Shown: positions 20,778 through 35,500, counted from the first letter of the stretch. The stretch: DNA of 46,871 nt from Planctomycetaceae bacterium (GCA_020850695.1 JADZEF010000071.1:1-46871); one strand, 5' to 3'. Numbers and translations: made by a program. Notes: generated by a model from the sequence alone, not told the origin.

Positions 20778-22217
20778 TCAGAGGTCGCGGGCGTCGTCGA
20801 AGATTGTGCCGTTGGGATTGAGCAGAATCCAGCAGGCGGCGGCCGCGAAGTATGTGCCCGCAAACACGAAGAGGACGAGGTCCCATCCGCTGAAGCTCAG
20901 CCCGAGTCGTTCGGGGACGTTGAGCAGATACGGAACGACGATCGGGAAGAGTGCGGCACCGATGTTGCCCGCCATGTTCATGCCTCCGAACACCGTTGCG
21001 GTCTGCCGTCCCGAAATGTCGATGGTGACCGAATAACCGATCGGCCCGGCGAGCGCCGCCATGAACGATCCGATGAACAGGACGGTGACGGCGGCCGCCA
21101 CCGAGGACACCAGATAGGACGAAGCCAGAAACAGAGCCGCTCCGACGAGCGAGACGAAGGCCATTCCCTGCTTGGCGATTCGACGGCTCCCCGTGCGCGC
21201 GAGGATCCCGTCCGAGATGCCTCCGCCGAGCAGTGCTCCCAGGAGCGCCGCCAGAAACATCAATCCCGTGATCATTCCCGACTTCTCCACCGGAAGCCCG
21301 CGGGCGTTCTTCAGGTACGTCGGGAACCAGGTGACGTAGAAGATGTAGCTGAATCCGCGGAAGAACTGCTGCGCGCTAATGAGCCACATCGTGCGACTCG
21401 TCAGCATCGCCCACCAGACGTTGTCTTCCCGCGTCGGTGCCGCCACTGGCCCCTCTCCGACGGCGGATTTCGGGGACAGATCGCGAGGAAGAAGGGCGCG
21501 CTCGCCGTCGTTCATTGCGGGATGGTCGTCGGGATTGTCGCGATACCAGAGAAGAAACCACACCGACCAGATCAGCCCGGGGAGGGAGAACCAGACGAAC
21601 ATGCCGCTCCAGTGGAAGAGCCGGCGGACGATTCCGCTCGAGTCCTCGGACAAAGTGACCAGCCACGCGGGAAGCACAGGGACCGGCACCTTCTCGGCAG
21701 CCATCCATTCGGGCTGCCACAATCCCAGGTAGGCGGCGACCCAGAATCCGCCGAGGATCGCAGCCAGCCCACCGCCGACCTGTTGAAACGCCGCGACGCA
21801 TCCGGTGGCGAATCCACGGCTCTGCGGCGGGAACCACTGCCGCACGACGATCGCCGCACAGGGAAAGATTCCGGCCTGGGCCGCACCGAAGACGAAACCG
21901 AGCAAGCACATCAACGCGAATGACGAGGCGAAGGGAATCACCATTGTCGCCAGCGACCAGACCGCGCAGTAGAGCGCCAGGGAGCGCCGCGCGCCCCAGA
22001 GATCGGCCAAACGTCCCGCAGGAATCTGGAGCGCGGCATACGACCAGAGCCAGCTGCTCAGCAACACGCCCATCTGGGTGAGCGTGAACCGATGCTCGAC
22101 ACGCACCACCGTGGCGGCGGCTCCCATGAGCGGCCGCTGCACATACGCGATGGCCGCCGCCGCCGAGAGAGCGGCCAGGACCATGTAGCGGACGTTGGTG
22201 GGACGCGAGTCGTTCAT
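20778..22217 (-). CDS. MFS transporter, anion:cation symporter (hexuronate/phthalate-type)
   Basis: A 479-residue membrane protein with about twelve hydrophobic segments. The loop after helix 2 carries the MFS signature GRLADLWGARRSLALY, and the second-half counterpart reads GGGISDGILARTGSRR. The opening RYMVLAALSAAAAIAYVQRP with early basic residues and the long central loop are usual for the ACS family, which imports organic anions such as hexuronates. It is the first gene of the minus-strand cluster and probably brings in the substrate handled by the ceramidase-like, SDR and aminotransferase enzymes. Substrate not determinable from sequence. Confidence 0.85.
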   Translation of the reverse strand: MNDSRPTNVRYMVLAALSAAAAIAYVQRPLMGAAATVVRVEHRFTLTQMGVLLSSWLWSYAALQIPAGRLADLWGARRSLALYCAVWSLATMVIPFASSFALMCLLGFVFGAAQAGIFPCAAIVVRQWFPPQSRGFATGCVAAFQQVGGGLAAILGGFWVAAYLGLWQPEWMAAEKVPVPVLPAWLVTLSEDSSGIVRRLFHWSGMFVWFSLPGLIWSVWFLLWYRDNPDDHPAMNDGERALLPRDLSPKSAVGEGPVAAPTREDNVWWAMLTSRTMWLISAQQFFRGFSYIFYVTWFPTYLKNARGLPVEKSGMITGLMFLAALLGALLGGGISDGILARTGSRRIAKQGMAFVSLVGAALFLASSYLVSSVAAAVTVLFIGSFMAALAGPIGYSVTIDISGRQTATVFGGMNMAGNIGAALFPIVVPYLLNVPERLGLSFSGWDLVLFVFAGTYFAAAACWILLNPNGTIFDDARDL

Positions 22218-22462
22218 AGTGGCCGCCGGGATCGCGGACGAGCATCTCTCGGAGAAGCGAGAATACCCGTCCGAGTCTCACGCCGCGACGCGCAGCCAGA
22301 AAGAGGGACACTACCGCTGCGTCGCGCTCAGCAAGCGTCTCACGGAGAGTGGATTACCGTCCCGGAGGGTGCGACGTTGACAACTGTCTCAGGGCTTTCG
22401 ACGATCGAATTGGTCCGGCCTTTCGGACTTCCGGACTTTGCGGTGCTCACGCAGGGGCAGGC
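22218..22462. promoter_or_regulatory. divergent promoter region
   Basis: A 245-base gap between the divergent MFS and PSD1 genes; it should hold both promoters. A reading frame runs from 22349 into the PSD1 gene, but the signal peptide begins at 22463, so the upstream part is treated as leader. No clear promoter boxes could be assigned. Confidence 0.4.
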
Positions 22463-25555
<3,093 letters not shown>

Positions 25556-25562
25556 GATCGCG

Positions 25563-27026
<1,464 letters not shown>

Positions 27027-27251
27027 GCCGGGCGAGTCCCGTCTGCCGGGGCTTGAAGGCGAGGATGTGATGGGAGCCATTACGTGGGCTCGGCCCACGG
27101 GGACACGAGGTCGCTCCCCCCGGGGATGCAGACTCACTTGACGAGACTTCCTTTCAAGGAAACGGATAGGCACGCCGTTTTGTCAGGGCCGCGAGCACCT
27201 TCTCGCCGACAAACACAAACGCAATTGGTGTGTGTGGACCGAGAGGGGGCG
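27027..27251. other. intergenic region after the DUF1501 gene
   Basis: No gene is recognised. A perfect short hairpin lies at 27083-27099 (arms CGTGGGC and GCCCACG, three-base loop) about 60 bases after the DUF1501 stop. It has no T tract, so it is only a weak terminator candidate. The rest leads into relics of mobile and host genes. Confidence 0.4.
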
Positions 27252-27527
27252 TTAGAGAACTGATGCTCCTGAATCGGTCGTGAACACCGACGCGTGAACG
27301 TCCCGTCGCGATGCCGCGCACACAGCCGGAACAGCTCCCGCGTTTTTTCCTCGGAGCGGGTTTGGCGTGCGGATGCTCGGCGCTGGGGGCAGGGACGAGT
27401 TGCGGGGCGACTTGTTGAGACGCGCCTCCAGTTCGGCAATCTTCGTGAGCAGAATGCGGATGATGGCCTGCGCCTCGGGATGCTGGCGGGCAATCACGTC
27501 CTCAGAGTTCAACGGCTCGTGCGACAT
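27252..27527 (-). pseudogene. IS66-type transposase N-terminal relic
   Basis: A 91-residue frame. Residues about 12-50 (ARQHPEAQAIIRILLTKIAE, then LEARLNKSPRNSSLPPA) match the conserved N-terminus of IS66-family transposases, a coiled-coil leucine-zipper segment followed by NSSLPPS. After about residue 50 the expected RGGQPGH segment is replaced by unrelated sequence and the frame ends, so it is a broken fragment. No inverted repeats or downstream catalytic DDE domain are visible. It shows that an insertion sequence once lay here. Confidence 0.6.
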
Positions 27528-27602
27528 GCCGCAGATGTCGCCGAGTCCGGCCCTCGCGCGAAGCCCACTTTCCCGTACCGCACCACCCCGGGGTGTGAAC
27601 GG

Positions 27603-27794
27603 TTACAAGAGTACCAAATGGACCAGGTCGCCACGGGAAGTGGCGCGAGCGCTGCAGATCAAGGCGAGGCCCTTGGTCTCGGAAGGTTTTCCAGACCACG
27701 CCAACAACGGAGATCGATCCGCACCGACCGCGGTATACTCTTCGGGAATGACTGCTCCAGGCTGGAACACCGTGCTGGTGCGTTCAAGCGACAT
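27603..27794 (-). pseudogene. PEBP/YbhB-YbcL family N-terminal relic
   Basis: A 63-residue frame. STVFQPGAVIPEEYTAVGAD, then SPLLAWSGKPSETKGLALIC and VHLVLL match the N-terminus of YbhB/YbcL-type phosphatidylethanolamine-binding proteins (family pattern F-x-PGG-x-IP-x-x-YT-x-DG, SPPLSWSG, and DDPDAP-x-G-x-WVHW). The DDPDAP motif is replaced by SARATS and the chain ends at about one third of the family length. It is a decayed gene, perhaps truncated by the insertion whose relic lies next to it. Confidence 0.6.
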
Positions 27795-27820
27795 CGAAAT
27801 GCCTCCTGCGCTACGGGATC

Positions 27821-28774
27821 ATGCACCAGTTACCATTGGACAGCGTCACCGCAGACCTCCTGCGACACACTCTCAACTCCCTGAAATCCCATATCGCCGT
27901 ATTGGACCAGGGCGGGACCATTTTATTCACCAACCAGGCGTGGAGAGCGTTTGCACTGAAGAATGATCTGTCACCCGACAGTTGCGGGGCCGGCACCAAC
28001 TACTTACAGGCTTGCCAGGATGCTCTCGGCGAGGAAGCCAGGGCTGCCGTCCACGGAATTCGAGCCGTCATTTCTGGTGCAGAGCCTGATTTCTACTTGG
28101 AATACCCGTGTCATTCGCCGACGGACCAGCGTTGGTTCAGCATGCGTGTGACTCGATTCGAGATCAATGGGTCAATCGGGATCGTGGTGGCGCATGACAA
28201 CATCACTCAGCGGAAGCAGAGTGAGATTGCGTTGCAGGTAGCCAAGGACCGCCTGGAGGTCTTGTCTCATACGGACGAATTGACCGGAGTTGCAAACCGC
28301 AGGAGCTTTGGGGCGACGCTCGACACGGAGTGGAAGAGGCACCAGCGAGCTTCCCTCCCGCTCTCTCTCGCACTGATCGATGCCGACTTTTTCAAGAAGT
28401 TCAATGACTCCTGCGGACATGTGCAAGGAGACGAATGCCTGCGTTCATTGGCCCAAGCGATCCAACGAGGAATCCGTCGGCCAGGCGATCTGGCGGCACG
28501 GTACGGGGGTGAGGAGTTCGGGGTGATTTTGCCCAACACGCCTCAAACGGGGGCTAGGCAGGTTGCTGAGAACATTCGAGAGCAAGTCGGTGACTTGGGA
28601 ATTGTTCATCCCAGCTCACCCATCAGCGCCCATGTCACAATTAGTATCGGAGTTGCGACCGTCGTTCCGACCAGAAGCGGTTCCGCCAATGATCTGATCA
28701 ACCTTGCGGACAAAGCTCTCTATCAGGCGAAATCTTTGGGTCGAAACCAGACCTCATTTGGCGACTCAGAATGA
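27821..28774 (+). CDS. PAS-GGDEF diguanylate cyclase
   Basis: A 317-residue cytoplasmic protein. Residues about 15-130 form a PAS domain (AVLDQGGTILFTNQAWRAFA, ending VVAHDNITQRK), followed by a short helical linker and a GGDEF domain (about 150-310). The active site GGEEF lies at 229-233, with DELTGVANRRSF at 152-163. An RPGD inhibitory-site motif (RxxD, 220-223) stands five residues before GGEEF, so feedback inhibition by cyclic di-GMP is expected. It makes cyclic di-GMP in response to whatever the PAS domain senses; no cofactor can be assigned. It seems transcribed alone. Confidence 0.9.
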   Translation: MHQLPLDSVTADLLRHTLNSLKSHIAVLDQGGTILFTNQAWRAFALKNDLSPDSCGAGTNYLQACQDALGEEARAAVHGIRAVISGAEPDFYLEYPCHSPTDQRWFSMRVTRFEINGSIGIVVAHDNITQRKQSEIALQVAKDRLEVLSHTDELTGVANRRSFGATLDTEWKRHQRASLPLSLALIDADFFKKFNDSCGHVQGDECLRSLAQAIQRGIRRPGDLAARYGGEEFGVILPNTPQTGARQVAENIREQVGDLGIVHPSSPISAHVTISIGVATVVPTRSGSANDLINLADKALYQAKSLGRNQTSFGDSE

Positions 28775-29294
28775 GCAAGAAGAGTTGGGTCCGAATGAAG
28801 TTGCAGGGCTTTGGCTCATTTCGAGGAGCACACCGACGCAATTTGAGCATCCAGGCAACTTCAGCGTCCACTGTGAGGCAGGCTTTCTCGCTGCCGAATG
28901 TTTCAAACGCCAAATTTGCTGAGACCGGGACTTCAGGAGTTGGCAGGCTGAGCCGAGGGAAGCTTGCAGAGGGCGACGCAATTCTCCGGCTCGTTGAAGT
29001 CGACCAGGTCATGACCGTCTTCATAAGGAAGAGTCCACGGCCGTTGGGATGGATGCTGTGGTCGTCGTGGCCGACCGACACGAGATTCTCATGTTGCAGA
29101 TGGAGCTGCCCGCACGCCTGTCCGGAACATTTAAATCGGCCGGTAAGGGGCCTGTCGTTCTCTTCAGTGTTCCCACGGACTCGTTAGCGGACCCATGAGA
29201 AGAGGTATCGTTCCACACACCCGGCGGCGCCCTCATCGCGGCCCCTATCGGAAGGCGAGTCGAAGAGCGGCGGCCGTCTTTCGATCAAACGCGG
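28775..29294. other. intergenic region with a decayed gene fragment
   Basis: About 520 bases between the diguanylate cyclase and the convergent AAA ATPase gene. Apart from the HATPase relic at 28933-29081 no reliable gene was found. A short plus-strand frame at 29049-29198 looks protein-like but overlaps the relic on the other strand and was not accepted. Confidence 0.45.
28933..29081 (-). pseudogene. decayed RsbW-type HATPase fragment
   Basis: The minus strand reads IHPNGRGLFLMKTVM, which matches the G2-box region near the C-terminus of anti-sigma-factor kinases of the RsbW type (family pattern GRGIFLMR-x-FMD). After this the frame shifts; the +1 frame continues with DLVDFNEPENCVAL and ends at 28933. 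The N-terminal ATP-binding part is not found upstream. This suggests a truncated and frameshifted remnant of a small HATPase_c_2 protein. The call rests on about 40 residues and is tentative. Confidence 0.35.
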
Positions 29295-31322
29295 TCATGT
29301 CTTCTGCGACTGCGCGTGAATCCGTCGTTCAAGAACGCGAAGCTGCTCGCTCCATCGCACGTCGCCGGTTTCCTTCGCCGCGTCGCGGCAGAGAATTGCC
29401 GACGTCGAAAGCAGATCGCGATCGGAATGCTCCTCTTGACGGATCGACAGGAGAATCGCTTCCGCCGCCTGCACGACGTTCCGGCCGCTCGCATGGGCCT
29501 CGGCGGCATCGACCAGAAGCCGTTCGTGACGGAGATTGAGCGGCCGGCGGGCACGTCGCGACGAGTTCTCGGCCATCGAGAGGAATCGTCGAGCCTCCTT
29601 GAAGTCTCGTTTCAGCCGGGCGATCCGCGCCGCCGCCCGACAGTGTTCCACCGCCCTTTCAGACCACGACGCCCCCGCGCGGGAGAAGTGCCTGGCAATC
29701 CGAAAGACCAGTTCCGCCGTGCGCGGAGTGCGGCATTCCAGTACCTGTCCGATGCGTGCGTGAAGCTCACGCGCGATCTTCGACGGTGGTCTGTTGGACG
29801 AACCGCCAATTCCCAGATCCTCGCGCACGATGTCGAGGACGAAGGCCGACGAAAAGGCGTAGCATTCCTGATCGTGAGGCAGATCGCGCACGAGGTGCAG
29901 TTCCTGGTCCAGGTGTCGCAGGATCTGCAACAACTCCAAGCGGTCCATCTTCAGGCAATCGGCCACGTCTTCGACGCGGAATTCCTCCCCGAGCAGGGCG
30001 GCGCATTCGAGTACCGGGCGATATTCCGCCGAAGCCCGCAAGGCCTCGGCCAGGCTCGTTCGCATCGCTGCGGGAACGGGCAGTTGACCGCGTTTCAAGT
30101 ACTGCTTCTTCAGCGTGAATCCGCGCGAGGTCGTCACCAGTCCGTCGTTGGAGATCAACTCCTGCACCGCACGAATCAGCCAGAACATCCCTCCTGCCTG
30201 GTCGCCCAGAACGCCCATCGCCTGCACGAGTCTTCGGGCCGACCCGCGTTCAATTCCCAGGCTCCCTTCAAGAATCCGCACCTGGTCCGCGCTCGACGGC
30301 GGACTGATCCGGTGAATCGCCTCTTCCATTCCCAGGCGCTCCATCGTCGCGGCATCGCGTCCCCCCAACAGAATGATCGGAGGGGAATCGGCGGGTGGCG
30401 TGAAGTTCTCTTTCAGATGCTTCAGAAGCGCCGCCGAGCCTTCATCGATCCACTGCACATCATCGAGAAACAGCACGACTCGATGCTTCTGCGCCAGTGT
30501 GTGCAGCGCATTGGTGACGGCGGCGAAGAGTTCGCCGCGATTGGCTTCGTCGTCTTCCTCGTCCTCGTCATCCCGGTAACCCGAGAAGAAGTCCCAGAAG
30601 GGGATGATCTCATCGGCAAGGCGGTCAAACATTCCCGTCATGCCGCCCCCCTGCATGCGGGCCGCGATGAAGGCGGACGGCACGCCGACATCGGCGAGGG
30701 CTTCGCGGAAGGCCTGATACGGCGCCGAGTCCTCCGAGCATCGGCCGGACAACACCTTGAGGTCCTTGTGAGTCGAATGCAGTTCGCGAATGAGGTGGCG
30801 TGCGGCGGCCGTCTTTCCCGCGGCGGTTGGGCCGACCAGTCCGACCCACAGCGATCCTTCGACGTCGCGTGGCAGGAACGCCGCGCGCAGCACCTCGAAT
30901 TCCGCCGGCGGCTGATACATCGGCGAACGCAGCGCCGCCGCCAACTGTTCCAGAGTCCGAGGGGTGGACTGCCCTCCTCCTTCGAACAGAGGGGCGGCAC
31001 CTTCCGGAAGTGACAGCACAGCCGAGCGGCGCCGCACGACGACCCAATGCACGGTCGTCGTGACGCCGGCAATTCCCGCCACGACGAACAGCCCGGGGGC
31101 CGAGCCGAGAAACGCCGCAGCGCCATAGAGAAGTGCCAGCACCAGGACAACGGGACTGAGTCCGGCGGGAAATTCGTCGGCGAGGTCAATCGCCCGTCCG
31201 AACACGTACGCGATCGTGGCCCCTGCCGTGGCATTCGCAATGACGACGGGAACGCAGGGACCGTTGAGTGCATAGCACGCGGCCCACATCCACGACCCGC
31301 TCGCCCCGAGAGCGACCGGCAC
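29295..31322 (-). CDS. membrane-anchored AAA-type ATPase
   Basis: A 675-residue protein starting at a GTG, with a stop codon three codons upstream. The first 100 residues hold two or three hydrophobic segments (CVPVVIANATAGATIAYVFG, then LSPVVLVLALLYGAAAFLG, and APGLFVVAGIAGV). An AAA_16-like domain follows: Walker A GPTAAGKT (164-171), a very acidic loop DDEDEEDDEA (251-260), Walker B VVLFLDDVQWID (282-293). The C-terminal 250 residues are helical and TPR-like. Such ATPases usually form the C-terminal part of kinase or cyclase signalling proteins; no kinase domain precedes it here, so it may be an N-truncated member. It converges with the cyclase gene. Confidence 0.75.
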   Translation of the reverse strand: MPVALGASGSWMWAACYALNGPCVPVVIANATAGATIAYVFGRAIDLADEFPAGLSPVVLVLALLYGAAAFLGSAPGLFVVAGIAGVTTTVHWVVVRRRSAVLSLPEGAAPLFEGGGQSTPRTLEQLAAALRSPMYQPPAEFEVLRAAFLPRDVEGSLWVGLVGPTAAGKTAAARHLIRELHSTHKDLKVLSGRCSEDSAPYQAFREALADVGVPSAFIAARMQGGGMTGMFDRLADEIIPFWDFFSGYRDDEDEEDDEANRGELFAAVTNALHTLAQKHRVVLFLDDVQWIDEGSAALLKHLKENFTPPADSPPIILLGGRDAATMERLGMEEAIHRISPPSSADQVRILEGSLGIERGSARRLVQAMGVLGDQAGGMFWLIRAVQELISNDGLVTTSRGFTLKKQYLKRGQLPVPAAMRTSLAEALRASAEYRPVLECAALLGEEFRVEDVADCLKMDRLELLQILRHLDQELHLVRDLPHDQECYAFSSAFVLDIVREDLGIGGSSNRPPSKIARELHARIGQVLECRTPRTAELVFRIARHFSRAGASWSERAVEHCRAAARIARLKRDFKEARRFLSMAENSSRRARRPLNLRHERLLVDAAEAHASGRNVVQAAEAILLSIRQEEHSDRDLLSTSAILCRDAAKETGDVRWSEQLRVLERRIHAQSQKT

Positions 31323-31663
31323 GAACGAGATTCAATGAATGCCAATCTGGCCCCCGAGGAAATCAGAGTTGTCTTCCGTCTACGCACTGCGGACGACACC
31401 TTTCGGAAGAGGAGATTCGGGAGACCTGCCGCCAGATCCAGTCCGAATGGACTCCTGCGGAAAAAGAACGCCGGTTCCCCGGCATCCTGCGAGACGAGGG
31501 AGCGATGCCGCGACCGAAGGGTTACGCGGTTACGCGTGAAATCAGCTTCTGTTGCAGGGGAAGCATGTTCACTGCATAATGATGTACGTTCTGGTCAAGT
31601 CATTCCAATGGAGCGAGAGTCCGTGGCCTTCTGAGTCAGTCAAGAATCAAAGGTAATCGTTCG
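31323..31663. other. divergent region with a possible broken small gene
   Basis: About 340 bases between the divergent AAA ATPase and sigma-factor genes. The plus strand reads MNANLAPEEIRVV from 31335 in one frame, and HLSEEEIRETCRQIQSEWTP in another frame ending at 31579. Both resemble a class of small planctomycete proteins with an EEIR-x-x-C-x-x-I-x-x-EW motif, so this may be a frameshifted or duplicated relic. The promoter of the ECF sigma-factor gene should lie at its right end. Confidence 0.3.
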
Positions 31664-32263
31664 ATGAACGAGACTCTGAATTGCGTTCCCGGTGGCAATC
31701 AACAGCTGGACGAGGCGCGAGCGCGGAAACTCGTCGACATGTATTTCGGCTGGCTGGTCGCGATCGTTCGCCGAAAGATGTCCGGCTCACAGTTCGCGGA
31801 TGGCAGCGCGTGCGACGTCGTCAATTCGACCTTCGGAAGCTTTTTTGATGCGTTGAGGAACGGCCGGCTGCCTCATCTCGAGACCGACGACGAAGTGCGT
31901 GCGATTCTCTACAAGATGACGATTGACCATCTCGGGACAAGGGCGCGGAAGATCCGACGGATCAAGCATGGAGGCGGCGTTCAGATTTTCAGTGGACTCA
32001 AATCCTGGGAATTCCTCGTCGCAGAAGACGACCTGCCAGACGACGTGGCGGAGTTCAAGGACCACGTCCTCTGGCTTCTCGAGCTGTTGCCGGGTGACGA
32101 ATGTCGCACGGTCGCCCTGATGACGATCGGCGGTTATTCGCAACGCGAGATCGCCCAGGAACTGAATTGTCACAGCCGAACGGTGCAACGCTCTCTCGCG
32201 TTGATCCGTAGAAAATGGAAAACGCTGGCCGACTGCGACACGGGGAACTCCTCAGAGTCCTGA
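31664..32263 (+). CDS. ECF-type RNA polymerase sigma factor
   Basis: A 199-residue protein of the planctomycete ECF type. Region 2 is seen as ARKLVDMYFGWLVAIVRRKM and VVNSTFGSFFDAL, followed by VRAILYKMTIDHLGTRARKI. Region 4 is a clear helix-turn-helix: ECRTVALMTIGGYSQREIAQ and ELNCHSRTVQRSLALIRRKW. It lies 263 bases upstream of a large Ser/Thr kinase gene on the same strand. In planctomycetes many ECF factors are paired with such kinases and are thought to be controlled by phosphorylation, so partnership with the next gene is likely. No anti-sigma factor gene is adjacent. Confidence 0.9.
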   Translation: MNETLNCVPGGNQQLDEARARKLVDMYFGWLVAIVRRKMSGSQFADGSACDVVNSTFGSFFDALRNGRLPHLETDDEVRAILYKMTIDHLGTRARKIRRIKHGGGVQIFSGLKSWEFLVAEDDLPDDVAEFKDHVLWLLELLPGDECRTVALMTIGGYSQREIAQELNCHSRTVQRSLALIRRKWKTLADCDTGNSSES

Positions 32264-32526
32264 TCGAGTCTCGCCACGAAACGTTGCGGTTCGCACGGGC
32301 GTTCGGGCACTCCTTCGGTCGCCGTGCAACAAAGCCCATCGACGGGCGTCGTTGAAGCGAACGCACGATTCGCCGTGGCATGACGGTGCGGGGCCAATCC
32401 GCGAAATCCGAAATCTCAGCGGAATTTCTGTCGGATCGTCGGGCATTTCCGCAGTGAACTTGGCGAGCGACGGCTGTAGTCCACCGAATGGGCTCCGCAG
32501 CGGTCGCTTCTGCGCGCGAGGATTGC

Positions 32527-35500
32527 ATGTCAACCGAGGCTCTTTTTGTCGCACTCGACAGCCTGCCGATCGCAGAGCATCAGCTTGTCCATGAACTCTG
32601 CTGCGAGTTCGAAAAGCGGTATCGAGGCGCCGGGCGACCGTTGATCCGCGAGTTCCTTGACCGCCACCCGGAGTTGAGCGCCGACGCCCTCAATGCATTG
32701 TTCTTCGAACTCCTGACGCTCGACGTACTCATGCGGCGGCAACGCGTCGTACCTCCCTGTCGCGAGGATTATCTCGCGCTGTTTCCCGCGGCGGCGAACG
32801 TCATCGACCGAGTTCTCAACGACAGCGACGACGAGCCGCCCGCACCGTTGGACGCTTTCCCCGAACCGCGTCAAAAGGAAAGTGTCCGCCCCGAGCGGAT
32901 CGGCTCCTACCGCATCCTGAGACGGCTGGGCGAAGGAGGGATGGGAACGGTCTACCTGGCCGAGCCGATCGATGGCGTCGACACCCGCGCGAACGGCTGC
33001 GCGGACCGACAGGTGGCTCTCAAGACGATTCGCGACATTCACCGTCAGACCTCGCCTGACCAGCGAACCGAGATCGCCTCAGGGCATATCCGTCTGGGGG
33101 CGCTGTTCGAGAGGGAGATCCACCGGCTGAAAGGCGTCAGGCATCCGAACTTCATCCGCTATATCGAGTCCGGGACCGACGGAAGGTTTCTGTACTTCGT
33201 GATGGAGTACGTTTCCGGAGGGAGCCTGAAGAGCAATGCCGCAGCTTTCCGGACTCCTGAAAATGCCGCAAAGATCATGGAAACCGTCGCGCGGGCGATG
33301 GACTACGTCCACGAGCGGCTGAAGATCGTTCATAGCGATCTCAAGCCGCGAAACATCCTGATCGACCAGCGCGGGCAGCCCCGGATCACGGATTTCGGCC
33401 TCGCCAAAGGTCTCGACGTTTCCCGCAAGGATTGGGACGTGGGGGTCGTCGGCGGAACGCGCGACTACATGGCGCCCGAGCAATCCGGAGCGTGGCCTCA
33501 GCCGGTCACCCCCGCGGTCGATATCTTCGCCATCGGATCCATCTTGCATTTTCTGCTCGTCGGTCGGGAGCCCGGTCCGCCGGTTGTCGTCGAGCAAAGC
33601 CTTCCGGGACGCCCTGCGGCGGCGGTGAATCTCCGGAGCCTCGATGCGACGGTTCCGGAAGAATTGCAGAATATCTGCCGGCGCTGCCTCGCATGGATGC
33701 CGGAAGACCGCTACCCGTCGGCCTTCGCGCTGGCCGAGGATTTGAGCCGGTTCCGCACGGGAAACAGCGTCCGCCATCGAATTGGTTCGCCGGGCCGACG
33801 GCTGTTGCGACGGCTCCGGAACCATCCGGGAGCGAGTGCCCTCGGGGCTGCCGCCCTGCTGTTGTTCCTCGTGTTCGGCGTCTTCTTCAGGACTGTCGCT
33901 CAGGAACGCGACGAGAAGGAGAAACAGCGCCAGGCGGCGGTCTCGGAGCGAAACGAGAAAGAGAATCAACGTCAGCTGGTCATGACGGAGCGCGATCGCG
34001 TCGAAGACGAGCGTCGCAGGACGGCCGAGGAACTGAAGAACACGCAGAAGGCGCGGTATCGCACCACCCTTCGTGAAATCGAGCTGCTTCGCCAGCAGGG
34101 TTTGCCGTTTCTCCTGGATCCGGCCCCCGAGCATGTCGAGGGCTGGGAGACGGCCTGGCTTCGTCATGAATCACGAATCGCGCCACGCGAACGATGGATC
34201 GCCGCCGATCATCACTGGGCCGTCATGGGAATGGCGGTCGACCGCACCGGCCGCCGTGCCGTCACCTGCGGGGCGGACGGCCAGCTCATCCTTTACGACG
34301 TCGCCAGCGGCCGCAGGCTCCTGACGTTGCACGAACCGGAGCCGGTTCCGGTTCCCGGGCGGGAAGGGCTGGAAACGCTGCTCCATTTCTTCCATGAGCC
34401 GGCTGGAGAGCCACGGAACACCTACTACTCTTCCGCGACGTGGCTGGGTGATCTCGATTCCCTCGCGGCGGTGACACTCGACGGAAAGGTGCATCGGTTC
34501 GACTCCAGGACGGGGAAGCGGACCGAGCTGCTGTCCGAGGCGACCGAGTGGGACGCAGTCGCGTGCGATCGCGCGGGACTCCATGTCCTCGTTGGAGGAC
34601 GAGATGAAGTCGTCTTGCTGTCGACGGAACAGGCGGCCGATGAAATGGTCCGTCGCTTCGACGTGAAGTCCACCGTGGCTGCGATCCTGCGTGGTCCGAA
34701 TGACGGCGGTTGGATCCTCGGGCACGAGGATGGAGCGATCGAGATCCGCAACGATGAGCTGGAACTTCAGGATCGGCTCCATGTCCCCGGGCCGGTGTGG
34801 AGTCTGAGCCTGGCGGAACTGGATGGTCGTTTCGTGCTTGCGGTCGGATCGCAGCGTCCGGTCGTCACGCTGCTCGAAATCGACTCCGAAACCGCGCGTC
34901 TCAACTGGCGCGACGGGATCGCGCTTCCGTCCGGAGAGCAGGCGACGGGAATTCATGCGGTCTGCCTGGATCCTCCTCGTCGGCGGCTGCTGATGATCGA
35001 CGACAACGGCCGGATGTTGAGTTTTGATCTGACGCTGCGGCAGTTCGACTGGACGGCGCGCGCGTTCTCCACGGTCTCCCAGTTGCGGAAACTGTTGACC
35101 GAGTTCGAGTCAAGTAAGAGAGCTCGGGCCCCGTTGCCGTTGCGTCGGCATGCGGCGGGCATGGTCCTCGTTCCCGGTTCCGGAGACTGGCTCACCACCG
35201 GCGAAAACCTCGTTCTCAAGCGCTGGACGTCCGACGGCGAGAGTGGGATCGCGTCGCGCGAATTCGAACCCGATCCCCGCATTGCCTGGTCGCGAACCGA
35301 AGAGCGCGTCCTCTGGATTGCCGGACGTTCCGGCTCGCTATTCGCCTGGGAAGTCGCCGATGGGAAGGAACCGGCACGCATTGAGGCGCATGCCGGCCCC
35401 ATCGCCGACATTCAGACGATGACGCAGGGCGCGGACGTCGTGACCGCGGGCGCGGACGGAGCACTGCGACTTTGGAAGCACGAGCGGGGACGGATTCTCC

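Noticed and set aside
27367..27966. Long plus-strand frames of up to 199 codons across the IS66/PEBP relics.
   Set aside because: They are antisense to recognisable family fragments and overlap the real start of the diguanylate cyclase gene.
29049..29198. A 49-codon plus-strand frame with protein-like sequence (MDAVVVVADRHEILMLQ).
   Set aside because: No clear ribosome site or family, and it overlaps the HATPase-like relic on the other strand; it cannot be separated from chance.
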